Part shown: positions 1-7,840 of the stretch, one piece after another
Position numbering within the stretch: the stretch's first letter is position 1
How the letters are laid out: every line of letters starts with the position of its first letter
Assembly: GCA_009845505.1 (NCBI GenBank)
Contig: VXZL01000618.1
Coordinates: forward strand, 1 to 9,926
Length of the DNA stretch: 9,926 nt
Origin: Candidatus Poribacteria bacterium
Lineage (GTDB): Bacteria > Poribacteria > WGA-4E > WGA-3G
Reading direction: 5' to 3'
Translations under genes and position numbers: made by a program
The notes under the pieces: generated by a model
Databases searched by the model: none
What the model saw: only the letters and a program-made list of their open reading frames with translations
Told to the model about the DNA's origin: nothing

Positions 1-106
1 ACGTAAGCCGCATTCTATTTTCTAAGATGAGCGTCGGCATGGTTTTTACGCGCCTCGCTTTTTATGGGTATCTTTCGCGCCGTGAGAATAAAACACGAAA
101 TACATG

Positions 107-120
107 AGAGAGGTGGGAGA
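107..120 (+). promoter_or_regulatory. Ribosome binding site that decides the start of the giant permease gene
   Basis: A purine-rich GAGAGGTGGGAGA stretch lies 9 to 13 bases before the ATG at 130. The earlier in-frame ATG at 64 follows a T-rich stretch with no Shine-Dalgarno sequence. Starting at 130 also places a basic segment and then a hydrophobic segment close to the N terminus, as expected for a signal sequence. No convincing promoter could be picked out in 1-106. Confidence 0.6.
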
Positions 121-129
121 CTTTACAAC

Positions 130-3100
130 ATGAAAATCCATAGTAGGAGCAAGCACGATTCAAGACGTTTCAGTGCCATAGCAAATCTAACTGCACAACA
201 TATATGGGCAAGCCGTGTCTTAATGCTTTGTCTTTCTATTTTACTCATCAGTGGACTCTGCAATATCGCATACACGCAAACGGTTTCCAGCACCGGTAGG
301 CAAACCGCAGCCATCCAAATTCGAGATGATCTGTCCATTGGCAACATTCGGAAGGATATCGCACGCCTGTCAAGTTTAGAGAGCCGCGTAACAGGTTACC
401 CACAAGCCGCAAGTGGCAGCAAGTACATTTTTGACCGATTTGTCGAAATCGGTTTGCAAAACGTAGAAAGTCGAGAGTTCCCAGTTACTGTGCCGATCGA
501 TCACGGCGATAGCGTCATTGAGATAGTCTCACCAGACGGTACTGTCCTACATAGTTTCAAACTCACTCCACTTTGGCCAAATCTCGTCCGAACCTCCCTA
601 TTAGCAGATGGAATTAAGCATACTGTCTTGGCAGACGAAACACTCCAAGACATCGCCGCAAGCTACCAAGTCTCCGAAGAAGTTATCCTCACAGATGAAC
701 GAAATAAATTCCTGCCATCCCCTGTTGTAGAAGGGAACAGTGTATACATTCCAACCGGCGGCTTATCCGGTCCTCTCCTTTACGGCGACGATGGCGAACT
801 CGCTGACTTCAACGGCACTAACATCGGGGGATTCTGGTACAAACTCCAAGACGGAGATACCCTCACATCGCTTGCTCGGCGTTACCGTATCACGGAAGCC
901 AGCATCACTGACGATGTACTCAACGAACATCTGCAAAAAGCATCCGATGGCATTGACAACGATGAAGACGGTACTATTGATGAATACGGCGAAATTCCAC
1001 TGCTCTCTGAGATTCTTGGATGGGCAACAGACGGGATCGACAACGATGCCGATGGTTGGACAGACGAAATCCCAGGCGATGCCACCGACGGTATTGACAA
1101 TAACCAAGACGGGCAAATCGATGAATCTGGTGAATTCGTCGCCGCCAGCGAAGCACACATCTTCATACCAAAAGGGGCCATAGCTCTCCTCGATTTCAAC
1201 TCCAGTACCCGCTATATTAACGCAACAATGCTCGGTGGCACTGCTATTATCTTCATTGAACCTGAAACAACCATCCGAGGTGAAGCGGAGAACAAATTCG
1301 GTACAGTTCCCGCTAACATACCACGATTCTGGATCTCCAAAGCAGATGCGGATTTTCTCACTAACTTACTCGAAGAAGAAAACAACGCAGGAAATCAGGT
1401 AAACGCCCGCGTCAGAGGAAAGATGACATGGGAACGTCGGGTCGGTCAGAATATACGCGGTTTTTTGGAAGGTGGCGACCCATCGCTACGCGATGAACTC
1501 ATCGTCCTTACTGCTTACTATGATTCCATGTCCATTGTGCCTGCTATGGCACCTGGGGCAGATCCAACTTGCGGTGTTGCCACTCTCATGGAAGTCGCAA
1601 GGCTCTTTAGCCTCCCCGAATACCGTCCAGGATACTCCGTGCTGTTTGTCGCAGTTGACGGACATTTTCAAGGACTCGCGGGCATGCGAGCATTTATGGA
1701 AGGCATCGGGCAGGATATTGTCGGTAGTGACACGGACTCTCCGGGGACACCAACAATGCACGGGCTACGCCGCGGACTGTCCACGGATGTTATTGAATTT
1801 GAAGAATTAGGGAGAAGACTCCTGCTCTCAATTGACCGGAGCGTCTTAGTCGATCTCCCCTCTGACTTCTTCCACGGCATCTATAACGTAAAATCTGACC
1901 TCGAATCTCTGACGACCACCTTAGATGGCTTGGCAGAAACCCGCTCCGAGATCGAAACCCTCACGAACCAACAACGCGATTTCTCGGAACGTCAAAAGAA
2001 GCAAGCAGATAAGAATCGGAAACGAGAAAAACAAGAATTCACTGGTGAAGAGAAGAGCATATTATTGGCAAACCTCGCTCGCTCAAAGAAGGAAGCACTA
2101 CAAACAACGCATTTCCTGCGAGACATCGTCAAGGAGTTAGCCGATGTTCGTGCTGTTGCGCTAAACACAAGCCGCACGGCACAACGTGAATTAATTGAAA
2201 CGCTTGGACTGCCGATCGCCCGCCTTGATACATGGGCTGTAGCGAAACTCATTCGCGCCATAGAAACCGGCGCAACCGACGAATACGCTACACATCCAAA
2301 CGATGCCTACCTGATTCCTGTACAAGAAGGTTCAGGGTGGGAAATTCCGGTCCCAAGTGATCTGCCCGAAGAGTTGGTCCCTGACATTGAGATGCTAAAC
2401 AAAACACTCGCAGACTGGGAGATGAGCGATAAACGCAAATTCGCCCTCATGTGGACCCCCGAAAAAATCATGGACCGGCACCTCGATTTACATGGACTCA
2501 ATGACGCGAAACAGGCACGGAAGGTCTTGCGCGAAACCGACAACTCCCTTGAGGTCGCCATCCAAACGGAATCTCAACTTCTTGAAAAAATCTTAGCGCA
2601 AATCCCTGATAGCAAGGCTGCTGAAGATCAGATTAAGGCGAGTATCCGGAAACTCAAGGAAACACCTACGTCGCAACAAGATACCAACATGCTACTCTAC
2701 AGCGGAAAATTCCTCTCTAAAGCCGGTATCGAACGCTTGAACACTATTGACACACAACTCCGACAACGCCTAACGGAATCTGAAGACATCACGGATGCCG
2801 CTGTCCTGATCACTGACTTGCTCAAAGACAAGCAGAGCATTTTTGAAATCGGACTCCGAAACGCTCGCTTGGAGCGCACTCGCATTCAAAACTTGATGGC
2901 AACTGCTGAGACGCTTGGAAGAGAATACTTAGAGGAAGAAAAACTCATCTTGGAAAACTATCTTTCAGACACTGAAGCAGAGCAGGCTCTCAAGTTACGC
3001 GCCCACATCGCATCACACATCACGGAAGCAGAACTCTTGACGACCGTCAAAAGACGCTCGGAAACAGACATAATCGCACTTGAAAATCTCATAGGCCGGC

Positions 3101-6100
3101 TATCTACTTTAGATACCGACCTTGATACAGAGACGAAGACCCTACTGCGCGATAATATGCTAACCCTCCGAAACGCGCGATTCCGTAACATTCAGAGTCG
3201 TATTGAAAAGATGCTCCGCATCGATACCGGAGAATATAATCGGAAACTTGGACAGATTGAAGCCGCTATTGCACTTCAAGACCTCTTCAATCGCTACTAC
3301 ACCTCTCTCTATATTAGCATCGACCTCTCCTCTCAATCGGATCAGTTTGGTGTGTTCAACAAAGGATGGTTCTATGACCAACAGCCTGAATTCGTTCTGC
3401 GCCGAGAGTTTGCAAGTATCGGCAACCAACTCGCATCCTATGCAGAGGATGCCGATTTTGGGGTCCGTGTCCGGAAACTCTGGCAGTGGACAGATGACCA
3501 GATCCGACAAGCCGTCATGGCACGCCAATGGACAGTGGCTGGCGGTATCTCCGATAAATCCGCTCTTGAAGGAAAAACCCTTGAAACACTGCTCAGCTCC
3601 CATTTCAGCAAACTCACAGGACTCAGCGGTGTGAGTCGCTTAATGAAGATGCAGTTCGAGCAGTGGCGCAACCAAGGTGAACCCTCCGAAGACATGCTCA
3701 AGGATATGGACTATATCCGCAAAGAGGTTGAACGTTTCATCCGAAACGATGTCCGCACAGCAAAGAAAAATCGGAAGAATAATATCCGAACGCGCGAGCA
3801 GCTGGACGCGATGCTCCGCCTACGACACGAGGACCCAGAAACCTTCTCTGATGACGAAATTGAGGACATTAAAACCCTCATTTCAATCGCGGGTCTCGGC
3901 GGCGATTCAAACTTCGTTAATGCTATCTCCGCAAGTGGTGGAAAAACTTGGAAAACCTACATCCCAGGTAAGATCGCTTTTGACAGCGAAGTCGCAACGC
4001 TCGTCGGAAAAACAGGTATCGCTTTCGCAACTATCGAAGACGCACGCGTTCTAACCGACACACCACTTGATACAATTGAGCGGGTCGATCTACGCGAAGG
4101 CGGCAACCTCCATCAACAAGCACAGACGCTTGCATCCTTGCTTATCCAAGCACTCCGCGATGAAGAAATGCCAACCGCCGCACGTGTCGGAAATTTCTAC
4201 TGTAACCTCTTCGGCGACGTCGTTGAATTTGATGCTCGTGAATCCGCACTCCCCAATAAACCGGTCCCCTATCCAATCTTGACGCTCCGCAGAAAGCATA
4301 AAACCATGATGGGTGTCCGTGGAGACCTGTTTGTTATGGGTGATAATAAAGGCAACTTTGAAGTTGCCGGGTTAGCCATGGAAGGTAGAGCCTCCCGTCG
4401 TCTCAGGGGTGTGCAAGAAGTCGAAGCCTATATCCTTGACCCAGACTCTGGGGACATCGTCTATGCGCCTGATTTAGGGAACTACGGCGCGGAACTGCTT
4501 CCCAATAAAATCCCGATCAATACCCGCAGACGTGGGTGTCGGGTCGTCACATTCCCGTGCGTATCCACAACTATCTACGATCTCGTCGATCAACGGTATC
4601 TGCGAACCCTCCGGGAACTTGAAGTCTACGATGCACTCACCGATAGCGCGCCAGAAAAATATGGGATGTCAAAACCGTGGCAGCAGGAAGGTGTCTCTGC
4701 AGCCGAACCGATTGCCCTCGTTTACAGCGAACCGAATACTCGTATCAAGGTCGGAATGGCTTATGGGCAAATCGGTAAACGTCTCTTACTTATCAAAGCC
4801 ACAAAAAGCGGTATGAAAAATCCGACGCTCTATACCGGCGAAGGATTTGTTGTCCGTGAGAACGGCCGGATTCGTCTTACGCCGTACGTCGTTGTCCGAG
4901 ATATGTGGTGGCTCGACGAAAACCGATCACAACTCTACAAACGGTTCGGTATCTCCAGTGATCGGCTTGACAAACTCCATCAATTTGCGAACGAGTATCT
5001 TGCACGCGCCGAGACGGAACTGCTACAAAATGACTACCAGCAAGCACTCAAGTTGGCGCGCGCGGCATGGGGCTACGAATCACGCGCATATCCTGATGTC
5101 AAACAGACCGGAAACGATGTTGTCAACGGTGTGATGTTCTATCTCGCCTTGTTAATGCCGTTCGCTTACTTTATGGAACGGCTCATCTTCGGTTTCCCGA
5201 ATATCCACAAACAGATTTTAGGCTCATTCGGGATCTTTTTACTCGTCTTCTTCTTCCTCAGCCAGGTCCATCCCGCATTCCAGATCACAACGACACCTGT
5301 GATTATTCTCATTGCATTCGTTGTGCTTGCCTTGACAGTTATTGTCATCAGTATCATTGTCCGAAAATTCGAGGAACAACTTGAAAAGATTCGGCAGGAG
5401 GGAAGCAAGGTTTACAAAGCAGATGTCGGACGGTTAAGCGCGAGTGCCGCAGCGTTTAGTTTGGGGATCTCCAACATGCGAAAACGGAAAGGACGGACAA
5501 TCCTAACCTGCTGCACATTGGTAATCCTTACCTTCACTGTCATCTCGTTTACCTCTGTGCGGACGTTCATGCATCCGAATAGAACGAGTCTCCCACAGGT
5601 AACGCCTCGCTATACAGGACTTCTCATCCGAGACCAATACTGGCGTCCGTTAGAAGAACCCGTGCTTACCTCTGTTCTGAACGACATGCAGAAGACGCAA
5701 ATCACACTCACCGCTCTGGAACGGCTGCTGGCACGCAAAAACGAAATCCTGGTCAAGCAGGGACAACAACCGATCAATGTTGCGGAAGAGATAGCGACTT
5801 TAGAACAAGATGGCTTTATCGAAAAAGTAGACGAAGAATCCATCGTCATTGTTCGGAATTCTGTCGCACCGCGAGCCTGGTACCAATCCTCTGGTACCGG
5901 AGACCAATCCTTTGTTCAACTCACACGCACAGCGAATCCTGCGGATCCCTCGCCTCCTACCCATGCACTTACGGGTGAGGCACTAACTTTTGCTGCGAAT
6001 ATGCTTGTCGGCATGAACGAAGCAGAACCGGAGGTCAGTGGTATCAATAGATACCTTCAATATGGAAAGTGGTTCAACCCCGCTGACGCTGGGGAGTGGC

Positions 6101-7485
6101 CAACAGAATGGCCCTATGCTATCGTGCTACCCAAAGGAATGGCGGAATTGTTGAAAATCACCGAAAGCGATATGGGCAAGGCAACTGTCTCTGTCTATGG
6201 TGCAGACTTTACCGTTGTCGGCGTCCTGGGTATCGGTTTCAAGGACCTTACAGACAACGACGGCGAAGAACTCACACCTGTTGACTATCAATTGATGCAA
6301 CAGCAACGCAGTCGTGGGGCAACCGGCGATGAAACGCTGGAAGGCGAGTTACAAAAGTATCTCCACCTCACGCCGGATAGCGTTGCTATCCTGCCCTACG
6401 AGGTGGTTATGAACCAAGGTGGCACGCTCCGAAGCGTCGCTGTCAACATGGAACCACAAACGGATGACCCAGAATTGTTAGGTGCGATTGATAAGCTGGA
6501 CCTTATCATGGCACCCCTCATGAACCGTATTGCTCTTGACTTCTTCGTCGGTCGTGATAAAGACACATATCTCTACAGCAGTATTGGAATGACAAGTTTC
6601 AGCGGGATGGGCAATCTATTCGTACCGATTCTCATCGCTGCGCTTATCGTGCTCAACACCATGCTTGGGGCAGTCTATGAGCGCGTCCGAGAAATCAGTA
6701 TCTATAGTTCCGTCGGACTCGCGCCCGTACATATTGCCTTCCTATTCCTCGCAGAGGCGTGTGTATACGCTATCGTCGGCGCAGTGCTCGGATATCTCAT
6801 GGGACAAGCCATCGCAACAACCCTCGTAAACTTCGGATGGCTCGCCGGGTTGACCCTCAACTATTCCTCAATGTCGACTGTCGTTGCAACGATTATCGTC
6901 ATGATTGTCGTTCTACTGAGTACCCTATATCCGGCAATCAAAGCCTCACGTATGGCAGTTCCCGATATTGAACGTAAATGGAAACTCCCAGAACCCGAAG
7001 GTGATGTCTGGCATTTTAACCTCCCCTTCACTGTCCTTGAAGAGGAGTCACTCGGCTTGAACGTATTCATGCGCGACTACTTCGAGGCACATGCTGATGA
7101 ATCCGCCAGTGATTTCTATACCGACCAAGTCGCCTTCAGCACTGTAGAATCTGAAGGTGAAGACGCCTATCAGATTAGTATGATGGTATGGTTAGCACCT
7201 TATGATTTAGGTGTAAGCCAATCCATCCAGTTCGTTACATCGCCCGTAGGTGGAGAAGAGGAAGATCTCTATAAGATTACACTGGATGTGCATCGTGAGA
7301 GCGGCGAGATCGCCTCTTGGAAACGTGTGAACCGACGTTTCCTCAATCTATTGCGGAAACAACTTCTGATTTGGCGGACGTTCAGCGTCGATATCCGAGC
7401 AGAATTCCATGAACGCGGTAGAACGGAAGGAACAGACGAACCGGCAACAGGGCAACTCGAGCCCGTCCCGGCAACAGCGGATTAG
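130..7485 (+). CDS. Giant M28-like pseudo-peptidase / LysM / FtsX-type permease fusion protein
   Basis: About 2,451 residues from the ATG at 130; positions count from there. Residues 30-48 form a hydrophobic signal segment ending near AYT-Q, with no lipobox. Residues 68-521 and 1058-1348 resemble an M28 metallopeptidase with a PA-like insert (IFIEP, IPRFWIS blocks). The usual AHYDS is AYYDS (Tyr463), GADDN is GADPT (Pro479), GGEEQG is DGHFQG (His512, Phe513) and HTPxD is DTPLD (Asp1310). Only Asp465 and Asp1065 look kept, so peptidase activity is doubtful. LysM-like modules lie at 163-209 and 235-349, the second split by three DGIDN repeats. Residues about 538-1053 are charged and helix-rich, likely coiled coil. 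Residues 1370-1640 look beta-rich. Membrane segments fall near 1667-1683, 1697-1715, 1723-1746, 1790-1810, 2162-2184, 2201-2225 and 2248-2269. The last four, with a loop of about 350 residues and the motif ERVREISIYSSVG, match the FtsX/MacB permease plan. The C-terminal 175 residues should be cytoplasmic. There is no Walker motif, so the ATPase must come from elsewhere. The permease call is firm; the overall function is unknown. Confidence 0.9.
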   Translation: MKIHSRSKHDSRRFSAIANLTAQHIWASRVLMLCLSILLISGLCNIAYTQTVSSTGRQTAAIQIRDDLSIGNIRKDIARLSSLESRVTGYPQAASGSKYIFDRFVEIGLQNVESREFPVTVPIDHGDSVIEIVSPDGTVLHSFKLTPLWPNLVRTSLLADGIKHTVLADETLQDIAASYQVSEEVILTDERNKFLPSPVVEGNSVYIPTGGLSGPLLYGDDGELADFNGTNIGGFWYKLQDGDTLTSLARRYRITEASITDDVLNEHLQKASDGIDNDEDGTIDEYGEIPLLSEILGWATDGIDNDADGWTDEIPGDATDGIDNNQDGQIDESGEFVAASEAHIFIPKGAIALLDFNSSTRYINATMLGGTAIIFIEPETTIRGEAENKFGTVPANIPRFWISKADADFLTNLLEEENNAGNQVNARVRGKMTWERRVGQNIRGFLEGGDPSLRDELIVLTAYYDSMSIVPAMAPGADPTCGVATLMEVARLFSLPEYRPGYSVLFVAVDGHFQGLAGMRAFMEGIGQDIVGSDTDSPGTPTMHGLRRGLSTDVIEFEELGRRLLLSIDRSVLVDLPSDFFHGIYNVKSDLESLTTTLDGLAETRSEIETLTNQQRDFSERQKKQADKNRKREKQEFTGEEKSILLANLARSKKEALQTTHFLRDIVKELADVRAVALNTSRTAQRELIETLGLPIARLDTWAVAKLIRAIETGATDEYATHPNDAYLIPVQEGSGWEIPVPSDLPEELVPDIEMLNKTLADWEMSDKRKFALMWTPEKIMDRHLDLHGLNDAKQARKVLRETDNSLEVAIQTESQLLEKILAQIPDSKAAEDQIKASIRKLKETPTSQQDTNMLLYSGKFLSKAGIERLNTIDTQLRQRLTESEDITDAAVLITDLLKDKQSIFEIGLRNARLERTRIQNLMATAETLGREYLEEEKLILENYLSDTEAEQALKLRAHIASHITEAELLTTVKRRSETDIIALENLIGRLSTLDTDLDTETKTLLRDNMLTLRNARFRNIQSRIEKMLRIDTGEYNRKLGQIEAAIALQDLFNRYYTSLYISIDLSSQSDQFGVFNKGWFYDQQPEFVLRREFASIGNQLASYAEDADFGVRVRKLWQWTDDQIRQAVMARQWTVAGGISDKSALEGKTLETLLSSHFSKLTGLSGVSRLMKMQFEQWRNQGEPSEDMLKDMDYIRKEVERFIRNDVRTAKKNRKNNIRTREQLDAMLRLRHEDPETFSDDEIEDIKTLISIAGLGGDSNFVNAISASGGKTWKTYIPGKIAFDSEVATLVGKTGIAFATIEDARVLTDTPLDTIERVDLREGGNLHQQAQTLASLLIQALRDEEMPTAARVGNFYCNLFGDVVEFDARESALPNKPVPYPILTLRRKHKTMMGVRGDLFVMGDNKGNFEVAGLAMEGRASRRLRGVQEVEAYILDPDSGDIVYAPDLGNYGAELLPNKIPINTRRRGCRVVTFPCVSTTIYDLVDQRYLRTLRELEVYDALTDSAPEKYGMSKPWQQEGVSAAEPIALVYSEPNTRIKVGMAYGQIGKRLLLIKATKSGMKNPTLYTGEGFVVRENGRIRLTPYVVVRDMWWLDENRSQLYKRFGISSDRLDKLHQFANEYLARAETELLQNDYQQALKLARAAWGYESRAYPDVKQTGNDVVNGVMFYLALLMPFAYFMERLIFGFPNIHKQILGSFGIFLLVFFFLSQVHPAFQITTTPVIILIAFVVLALTVIVISIIVRKFEEQLEKIRQEGSKVYKADVGRLSASAAAFSLGISNMRKRKGRTILTCCTLVILTFTVISFTSVRTFMHPNRTSLPQVTPRYTGLLIRDQYWRPLEEPVLTSVLNDMQKTQITLTALERLLARKNEILVKQGQQPINVAEEIATLEQDGFIEKVDEESIVIVRNSVAPRAWYQSSGTGDQSFVQLTRTANPADPSPPTHALTGEALTFAANMLVGMNEAEPEVSGINRYLQYGKWFNPADAGEWPTEWPYAIVLPKGMAELLKITESDMGKATVSVYGADFTVVGVLGIGFKDLTDNDGEELTPVDYQLMQQQRSRGATGDETLEGELQKYLHLTPDSVAILPYEVVMNQGGTLRSVAVNMEPQTDDPELLGAIDKLDLIMAPLMNRIALDFFVGRDKDTYLYSSIGMTSFSGMGNLFVPILIAALIVLNTMLGAVYERVREISIYSSVGLAPVHIAFLFLAEACVYAIVGAVLGYLMGQAIATTLVNFGWLAGLTLNYSSMSTVVATIIVMIVVLLSTLYPAIKASRMAVPDIERKWKLPEPEGDVWHFNLPFTVLEEESLGLNVFMRDYFEAHADESASDFYTDQVAFSTVESEGEDAYQISMMVWLAPYDLGVSQSIQFVTSPVGGEEEDLYKITLDVHRESGEIASWKRVNRRFLNLLRKQLLIWRTFSVDIRAEFHERGRTEGTDEPATGQLEPVPATAD
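946..1125 (+). repeat. Three in-frame copies of a DGIDNxxDGxxDE calcium-loop-like repeat
   Basis: The copies start at 946, 1030 and 1087 and encode DGIDNDEDGTIDE, DGIDNDADGWTDE and DGIDNNQDGQIDE, at residues 273-285, 301-313 and 320-332 of the giant protein. The regular Asp/Asn spacing resembles calcium-binding loops of the thrombospondin type 3 or dockerin/EF-hand-like kind. The start-to-start spacings are 28 and 19 residues, so these are dispersed copies rather than a strict tandem. They sit inside the second LysM-like module, before its closing HIFIPKG strand. Calcium binding is inferred from the pattern only. Confidence 0.8.
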
Positions 7486-7491
7486 AGGAGG
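7486..7491 (+). promoter_or_regulatory. Strong Shine-Dalgarno sequence displaced from the next gene
   Basis: A perfect AGGAGG follows directly after the TAG stop of the giant gene. The next ATG, at 7493, is only one base away and would make a four-codon peptide (MVVR, stop), so it is an unlikely partner. The start codon of the next gene is at 7541, 49 bases on, with a heptamer repeat between. The motif is clear; its present use is uncertain. Confidence 0.45.
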
Positions 7492-7499
7492 AATGGTTG

Positions 7500-7537
7500 T
7501 TCGCTGATAACGGTTAGCGAATAGCGTATAGCGAATA
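7500..7537 (+). repeat. Heptamer tandem repeat with an inverted arm, first gap
   Basis: Three 7-bp units, GCGAATA, GCGTATA and GCGAATA, run from 7517 to 7537. The six bases at 7500-7505 (TTCGCT) are the exact reverse complement of 7516-7521 (AGCGAA), so a short hairpin with a 10-base loop is possible. The part at 7510-7539 aligns closely with 7797-7825 in the next gap: both read ACGGTT, then AATAGC, ATAGC and AATAAA in the same order. It is not coding in any frame that makes sense. Confidence 0.7.
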
Positions 7538-7540
7538 AAT

Positions 7541-7729
7541 ATGGAAAAATTAGCGAGTCTTATCATCATCATTGGCACTTTCTTATGGCTGTTCAGCATT
7601 CTCGTCCTTGAAGGGCGTTGGCAGTGGCAGATGTTCTCAGCACTTGTACTAACAGTGGGCATCTTCACCGCGCATTTCTGGGAAGAATTGCGAGATACTG
7701 ACAGCACTGAAGAACCAAGCGACGAATAA
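7541..7729 (+). CDS. Small membrane protein with two transmembrane segments, function unknown
   Basis: The product is 62 residues. Hydrophobic segments at about residues 5-23 and 31-47 are joined by a short Glu-Gly-Arg-Trp turn, and the last 15 residues form an acidic tail (DTDSTEEPSDE). This fits a small inner-membrane hairpin protein with both ends on the same side. I do not recognise a named family. The ATG at 7541 is the only reasonable start because an in-frame TAG lies at 7529-7531. No Shine-Dalgarno sequence sits next to it; the closest good one is at 7486-7491, beyond the heptamer repeat. It lies 55 bases after the giant permease and 111 bases before the OPT-like gene, all on one strand. 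It may be an accessory subunit of either neighbour, which is inference from position. The composition is typical of a real membrane protein, and no overlapping frame offers a better candidate. Confidence 0.72.
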   Translation: MEKLASLIIIIGTFLWLFSILVLEGRWQWQMFSALVLTVGIFTAHFWEELRDTDSTEEPSDE

Positions 7730-7734
7730 GGAAT

Positions 7735-7825
7735 GGCGGTCGGCAGGTAGCAAAACGTGTGGCAGTTGTAAACGTCCTCACCCGCCACAACTACTGACGG
7801 TTTCCAATAGCCGATAGCCAATAAA
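7735..7825 (+). repeat. Intergenic stretch with heptamer tandem repeat, second gap
   Basis: Three 7-bp units, TCCAATA, GCCGATA and GCCAATA, run from 7803 to 7823, immediately before the ribosome binding site of the next gene. The block 7797-7825 is a diverged copy of 7510-7539. Further upstream, GGCGGTC and GGCAGGT at 7735-7748 may be two degenerate units of another heptamer. A weak stem with one bulge can be drawn between 7770-7776 and 7796-7803. No terminator with a T run is seen between the two genes. Confidence 0.6.
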
Positions 7826-7830
7826 AGGAG
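7824..7830 (+). promoter_or_regulatory. Ribosome binding site that supports a TTG start
   Basis: AAAGGAG lies 10 bases before the TTG at 7841. The first in-frame ATG comes only at residue 47, inside the first membrane segment, so the TTG start with this site is much the better choice. The site overlaps the last bases of the heptamer repeat copy. Confidence 0.75.
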
Positions 7831-7840
7831 AACTTTCAAC

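Noticed and set aside
64..129. Upstream in-frame ATG at 64 as the start of the giant gene
   Set aside because: It has no Shine-Dalgarno sequence and would add a 22-residue charged stretch before the signal segment. The ATG at 130 has a purine-rich site at good spacing.
217..282. Lipoprotein signal at the N terminus of the giant protein (LISGLC)
   Set aside because: The residue before Cys is Leu rather than Gly, Ala or Ser, so it does not fit a lipobox. A type I signal peptide or a signal anchor fits better.
740..1199. Open frames on both strands over the DGIDN repeat region
   Set aside because: They arise because the repeated Asp/Gly/Asn codons give few stops in other frames. Their products are low in complexity and have no start signals.
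3160..3634. Overlapping frames of about 145 codons on both strands within the helical segment
   Set aside because: They are fully inside the giant gene, have no ribosome binding site and no recognisable product.
7493..7507. Four-codon leader peptide (MVVR) after AGGAGG
   Set aside because: The ATG is one base from the Shine-Dalgarno motif, too close for efficient initiation, and no attenuator structure accompanies it.
7517..7537. CRISPR or phage attachment site
   Set aside because: The units are seven bases long and contiguous, with no spacers, no cas genes and no integrase nearby.
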